Below, one piece after another: positions 20,114 to 24,765 of a stretch of 24,765 nucleotides of DNA; the first letter of the stretch is position 1; each line of letters starts with the position of its first letter. This DNA comes from Chromera velia (Eukaryota; Sar; Chromeraceae), in NCBI GenBank assembly GCA_018398765.1, contig JAHBMJ010000031.1:34857-59621 (forward strand), in the 5' to 3' direction. The position numbers and the translations under genes were made by a program. Below the pieces are notes generated by a model that saw nothing but the letters and a program-made list of their open reading frames with translations, was not told where the DNA came from and made no database searches.

Positions 20114-21029
20114 AAAAATAGAAAGCATCTCCTGTATGTGCTACATTCTCGTCTTGCACATGCAACGGGGGAGCAACTCCTTTTGACGTTGAGAGAGAAG
20201 GGGGTCGGTCTCTCGTACAGCCTGCAAGAGTGCAGGGATGTGCGGAGGGAGTGTAGGGCATATCGGGAAGTCAACTTCCGCCGTCGGCGTTTGAAGTGTC
20301 GGGGGTGGAAGGCCAAGAAGCGTGGAAAAAGAAAGAGGGCTGAGGCAGAGGAGGTGCTCTCCGGAGTGGGGGGTGACGATAAGAGCGAAGGGAGTGACGA
20401 ATAGTCATCTTCGGGGGACAGGCGTCCCTTGGAGAAGTTCAACAGGATCATTTACCACGACATCAAGGACATGAAGAAGAAGGGTTACGGGGGGTTCAGA
20501 TACGTCTCTATGATTGTTGATTGGAAGTTCCGTCGCGTCTCTCTGAAGGCCTTTCGGTCGAAGGACCATGCAGAGAGGCACCTTCTTTCGTGGATCCGCC
20601 GTTGGGAGGTTGCTGGTTTCGGAAAGCCTCTGATTGTTCGGTCAGACAACGGTGGGGAGTTTTCGAGAGAGGAAGAGTATCTTCGGGTGTATGAAAATGA
20701 GGGGGTTGATAATGAATTTGGCCCGCCAGGCACTCCTGAGGTTCAGACATTCGTAGAGAGAGCCAATTTGACCTTCATTTCTCTTTTGAACAAATTTTTA
20801 TTGCAAGCACGCATTCCATTTTTCATGTGGCCGGCTGTCTTGCCGGGTGTTGCCAATGCACTGAATGATGTGGTGCACAATTCGATCGGCCGTTCTCCGA
20901 ATGCGTGTATGTTTGGTCGGCCGTCTGGCGTTCCCTCCATTTCTTGCAGTGATGTTGTGCGCATCACTGACCCTTCTTTCTGTCGTTCCTTGCCCTTCAA
21001 AAAGAGTGAGCGTGTTCTTTTCGGGGGGG
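20114..21029 (+). pseudogene. pol: pol, N-terminal part: pre-integrase and integrase
   Basis: The frame is broken by TAG at 20402. The first part holds the pre-integrase HHCC region (LHSRLAH, then two Cys in CRDVRREC, six apart rather than the usual two). The second part is the rve integrase core, with YHDIKDM and MIVDWKF, then RSDNGGEF, then TFVERAN, covering the D, D and E catalytic positions. It then reaches copia-type 'N...GRSPNACMFGR'. The reading frame changes at a run of seven G (21023-21029), after which the continuation lies in the next frame. No aspartic protease (D-S/T-G) precedes it. Confidence 0.8.
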
Positions 21030-23427
21030 TAATAGGGCTGAGGGTCGTTTCGGTTCTTTTCTGCCGGGGAGGAGATGGAAGGCACTGCGGGTCCATCTAT
21101 TTCACATCGTTCTAGAAGAGTGGGTTGGCGTAGGAACAAGAGACTTCAATGCTGACCAAAGGGGAATAGATGGAAGGAAGGAGCAGGAGATTCCCAGCAG
21201 AGAGTCAGACGGAGACTTTTGGGTTGGGTGGGATGCCGATGATGACCGCACAGATGGGGTGGTCGGGTCTGATGATGCGTTGTCAGATCATATGGATGTA
21301 GAGGGTGAGTTGCCTCCTGTAGATCCACCCAGAGGTGTTCGTTCCTCTGTGCTGAAGGGCGTTCTCGCGAGAGAGTCCAACGGTGCCCTCTTCCCTGCTC
21401 AGATAGTTAGGGAGGGGGAACAGCAGTTAAGGGGGGCAAGCATTGCAAGACTGAAGAAGCAGGAGGATGGTTCTTTTCGTCTTACCGAGTTTGATCGAAT
21501 CGCACAGAAAGATATCGTGGAGCGTTTTGATCTGCCTGCCAAGGGCAGACTCCCCGAGTCTATTCTGCAGCGCCTTGCAGAGGAGGCTCCACATCTAGAG
21601 CCCCCAGTCCCTCAGCCTGTCGCTGAGAACTCCGATCCCGTTGATGTTGACTTTCCGTCCCCCGTTGATGGGATAGTAGAGCAAGTTGTCGAAGAAGCGA
21701 GAGTAGCTGAGTTTAGTCGTTGGTCACAGATGACAAAGAAACAAAGGAAAGCAGCAGTGAGGGAGAACAGAGAGAAGCGACGCAAGTTGACAGAGGAACG
21801 GATAAGCAAGGCAATGGACATGCACTTTGAAGTCGCGTGTGCCGTCCTGAAAACAGAGAGAGCAAGAAAGCTTTTGCAGAGAGAGAACAAAGCGAAAGGA
21901 CACATTTTGGCCACCAAAGAGGAGATAGAGCAAGGTCTCTTCAAAGAGGCAGATTGGAAAGAGCTGGCCCGGTGGTGTGTTTGTTCTGTTTTTGATTTGT
22001 TTTCGCAGACCTTGACTCCCCAGCCAGGGGTGAAGGGTATCACCCTCCGTTGGGTCCGGACGTGGAAGCTGAAGGAGGGGAAGAGAGTTGCGAAGTCGAG
22101 GCTCATTGCCCGGGGGTTTCAGGACCCTCGAGATTCAGAGCTTCTCAAAACCTACTCCGGGACTGCAGATGCAGGCCTGGCAAGGGTTGCGTTTGTTTGG
22201 GCCCTCAGTTGGGGGTGGCAAGCAGCGAAGGTCGATGTGTCGACTGCCTTCCTGCAGGCTCCGATCGGTGAAGGTGTGTGGCAGCTTCGTTTGCCTAATG
22301 ACCTGCCGATTGAGGTCTATCCTGGCTTGCGTTATAGGGTGTACATCAAGATTGTGAAGGCCGTCTACGGACTGGCCGATGCTCCCAAGTGTTACACCGA
22401 TTTCTTCAAGAAGAAGGTTCGTGGGCTGGGGTGGACAGAGGTTTGTGAGTCGATTCTCGTGAAGAGAAACAGGAAGGGGGAGGCGATTGGTCTGATGGTG
22501 ATGCACATAGACGACCTGTTTGTGTTTTCTCCATCTGTCGATGACGACATAGCAGCAGTATGTACGATGTTCAACACAGATGAGCTTGAGCGTATGGACA
22601 ATGGAGAGATGCACACCTATGTCAGCATGTCGGTGTGCATGAGGGATGGTGAGATGCTCCTTGATCAGAGCGTCTACATCATGAACATGGCAGAGTCTGT
22701 CAGTCTAGAAGCAAAGAAGCCGATCACAGACAAAGACTTCCTTCTCCCAACCGAGAAGGATGTCGATCCTTCATTGCAGAAGGAGCAGCAAAGGAATGTG
22801 GGGGCATTGGGATGGGCGGTTCGCACCCAGCCTAGCCTCTTATTTTTGTTTTCCCACCTGTTCCGCTCGAACACCCGTCCGTCTCTTGCCTCTGTGCTGG
22901 CTCCTGAAAAAGCACTGTGGCACGCAAAGGTGACGGCCAAGCCTTTGAAGCTGAAAAAGGTGAGAGGGGTGCCCGTACTTGTTGTGTGGGTCGATGCATC
23001 CTACCAATTAAGTTTGAGAGAGGGGAAATTGGGATGGGAGATGCAGATCCTCGATCAAGAGGAGGTGGGTGATTTGGAGAGAGTGAGTGAGGACAACACC
23101 GTTGTGTGGGCGAGCAAGAAGTGCACTCGAAAGCTCGGGTCCACCACCACTGCAGAGTTGTTTGCGATGCGTGATGGTGTCAAGCTTTCCTTCAGTGTGT
23201 TCAACTTGATCAAGAAACTTTGGGGAGTGTTTCCCAAGGTTCTCGTTGTAAGTGACTCATAGCTCTTAATGAATTAGTTGGCCAGCAGGCAGTGCAAGAG
23301 TGAGCCTCATCAGCAGGCTGAGCTTGAGTATGTCTTGCAGGAGTTGGCAGATTTGGGGGCAACGGTCAAGTGGGTGCCCACTGGTCAGCAGAAAGCTGAT
23401 CATCAGACCAAATTTTTGAAAGTCTGA
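21030..23427 (+). pseudogene. pol: pol, C-terminal part: reverse transcriptase and RNase H
   Basis: Open without a stop from just after the G7 run to TAG 23260. A second TAG follows at 23275, and the homologous tail runs on to TGA 23425. It has a GTRDFNAD linker piece, then RT with WVRTWKLKEGKRVAKSRL, the catalytic VDVSTAFLQAPI, KAVYGLADAPKCY (usually KALYGLKQAPR) and MHIDDLFVFS (the Y-x-D-D box, with His for Tyr). RNase H follows with VWVDASY, TTAELFAMRDG and VVSDS, and after the ambers the copia-type end WVPTGQQKADHQTKFL. The long intact RT frame implies fairly recent loss of activity. Confidence 0.88.
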
Positions 23428-23500
23428 ACATTCTGGTGTTAGCGTTGTGTGCAGTCACATTCTGTGCGTGCGTGCATGAATGGAATTCATGGGGGGTGAT

Positions 23501-23735
23501 TGTGAATGTGATGGTCGGGGCGGGGCTGACGTGCGCGGCGCGATCAGATACCGTGTCGTGAATTCCTGGGGGGCCACGGCATGTGCGAGCATGCGGGGGC
23601 CACGTGCTTTGCTGAAGAGACAGAGTTGATTCAGACTGATTGATCTGATGGTTGTATGATTGAGAGTTGTCAGTCTGTTGTCGTGCGTCAGACAGTGCAG
23701 ATCGTAAGATAAACGAACACCGCGCGTTTTAGACA
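23501..23735 (+). repeat. 3' LTR of the copia element
   Basis: Starts TGTGAATGTG right after a G-rich polypurine-like tract and ends TTTTAGACA. It is the full-length partner of 18576-18810. Confidence 0.9.
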
Positions 23736-23837
23736 CTGCTATGCGCTATCAAAGCGTGACTAGAAAGAAAATGAGAATTAAATAAATTGACTTAATCGAA
23801 AATAGTGCTAAGCAAAAGAGAATGGTGTGTGTTGCTT

Positions 23838-23915
23838 ACGTTCATGACTTAGTGGTTAACATACAACATTAACAAACAGAAGATCATAGGTTCAATCCTC
23901 GCTACCTGCCTTTTT
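23838..23915 (+). ncRNA. tRNA-like Pol III element (possible SINE head)
   Basis: An A-box-like TGACTTAGTGG (23845-23855), a B-box GGTTCAATCC (23889-23898) and a T5 terminator (23911-23915) have tRNA-like order and spacing. The acceptor and T stems do not pair, so it is not a working tRNA. A tRNA-derived SINE or tRNA pseudogene is likelier. Confidence 0.4.
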
Positions 23916-23929
23916 AAGAATTAACAAGA

Positions 23930-24470
23930 AAAGAGATGGGACGTTAACGTCCTGTACTATATAGATTTTGGCCTGTCGCATTTCGATCGAAATCACATGA
24001 AAGACTTCCGAAAGACTTTCTAGAAGACTGCTATGAAATCAGATCGATCGCTGAATCACAAGAAAGCTCCATGCTCCTGACATCGATCGAGTCTGTCACT
24101 AGGGATCGACCTGAACCGCTTCAGCGACATCAAGCCCTGAAGACCCTTGAACCTCTGCAAGCACTTACTAGCGCCAACCCCTCTAAGTAGGCCTTAACAC
24201 GTGGTGACGCCTAGCTTGAGATCAACAAGATCAAAGAGCTGAGCGAACGGAGACCAACCTTCTCTGCCGAACAACAACTATTTTGCAAGCAACGTAGACC
24301 ACCTTCTTCGCCCAGAGAAGGTTCACCCAGAGGAAACCGGAACGCTGTGATCATCTACACGCATACTACACGAGCCCACACCTACGAGCCATCAACTCAA
24401 ACCTCAATTTATACGCCCTCGACTTGGCCGTCCCTTTGGTGTCCTGTACCTGCAAGGAGAAGAAGCAAGA
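23930..24470. other. Non-coding spacer, no gene seen
   Basis: No long frame on either strand and no splice-bounded coding segment. GATCGATC-type words recur near 23985-24110. Possibly the body of the Pol III element or unrelated spacer. Confidence 0.35.
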
Positions 24471-24607
24471 CCACATCGCGAAGCGCTGCTAGAATTTCTG
24501 ACGGAACCCCACTTTCTGTCCTCTTCCATAAATCGACATCAGACAGGACCACACCGCGAAGCGCTGCTGAAATTTCTGACTGTACCGCCTTTTCCTACCC
24601 TTTTTAT
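24471..24607. repeat. Imperfect 78-bp repeat
   Basis: GCGAAGCGCTGCT at 24478 and 24556, each followed by a similar AATTTCTGAC and CTTTC/CTTTT stretch ending TAAAT. A related GCGAAGCCCTGCT word recurs in the following 79-bp array. Confidence 0.7.
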
Positions 24608-24765
24608 AAATTTCACGCATTCTACCTAACAGTGAATTTGACTTCTCTTCATTTCTCTGTGAACGGCGAAGCCCTGCTCTTTTTGCAAATTTCACGCATT
24701 CTACCTGACAGTGAATTTGACTTCTCTTCATTTCTCTGTGAACGGCGAAGCCCTGCTCTTTTTGC
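24608..24765. repeat. 79-bp tandem repeat at the window edge, two copies
   Basis: 24608-24686 and 24687-24765 are almost identical (AACAG against GACAG is the difference I see). The second copy ends exactly at the window edge, so the array may continue. Confidence 0.9.

Larger units (their letters stand above)
18576..23735 (+). mobile_element. Ty1/copia LTR retrotransposon, decayed
   Basis: Two 235-bp LTRs enclose gag, pre-integrase/integrase and RT/RNase H in copia order, all on the + strand. By eye the LTRs differ at 13 positions (about 94-95% identity). There is a G-rich tract (23491-23500) just before the 3' LTR, in the polypurine position. I could not find a protease domain, a primer-binding site matching a tRNA I know, or a target-site duplication (CCTTA before, CTGCT after). 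Several in-frame stops and one frameshift make it non-autonomous as read. Confidence 0.92.

Noticed and set aside
19063-23427. Genetic code with TAG as a sense codon in the nucleus
   Set aside because: No host exon here uses TAG in frame, and the stops are confined to a decaying element; kept only as a low-weight alternative in the findings.
23838-23910. A functional tRNA gene
   Set aside because: Acceptor and T stems do not pair and no clear anticodon stem exists, although the internal promoter boxes are present.

Overview
The window looks like nuclear DNA from an alga with a complex (secondary, red-lineage) plastid. It is intron-rich, and its largest gene starts with a signal peptide followed by a Phe-led transit-peptide motif (CHC|FLAP, residues 31-37). 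A chromerid alveolate such as Chromera is my best guess. Ochrophytes, haptophytes and dinoflagellates are not excluded, because no marker gene here settles it. The window opens on a poly-G run, and one internal poly-G ends in an N beside an exact 626-bp duplication, so the draft assembly breaks at G homopolymers.

Layout: (1) 129-1695 (+) is the 3' part of an unrecognised spliced gene. Its second visible exon is preceded by five copies of a 37-bp repeat, each carrying a 3' splice site. (2) 1696-4480 is mostly non-coding: a purine-rich tail, then an AT-rich island. (3) 4481-4841 (+) is an isolated coding exon, possibly BPI/LBP-like. It converges on (4) 5080-6622 (-), a protein with a 'SYSW..AEHP' N-terminal domain and leucine-rich repeats, whose reading frame is broken twice. 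(5) 7835-17817 (+) is a thirteen-exon DEAD-box RNA helicase, probably plastid-targeted. It has a DEVD motif II and a very large Glu-rich C-terminal extension. Splice phases agree at every junction, so this model is the firmest in the window. Its introns are full of microsatellites that sit directly on splice sites: (GT)n at acceptors, GTCA repeats at donors, and a duplicated motif-VI acceptor. (6) 18085-18296 is a GATT-flanked fold-back element. (7) 18576-23735 is a decayed Ty1/copia LTR retrotransposon with 235-bp LTRs, gag, integrase, reverse transcriptase and RNase H, but no visible protease. (8) 23736-24765 holds a tRNA-like Pol III element and short tandem repeats that run off the edge.

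The host genes have no evident functional link to one another. The common theme is repeat growth inside introns and around splice sites, next to a dying retroelement. I do not see a clear new multi-gene system. The most unusual features are the tandemly amplified splice acceptors, at 388-572 and again at helicase motif VI, and the helicase itself.
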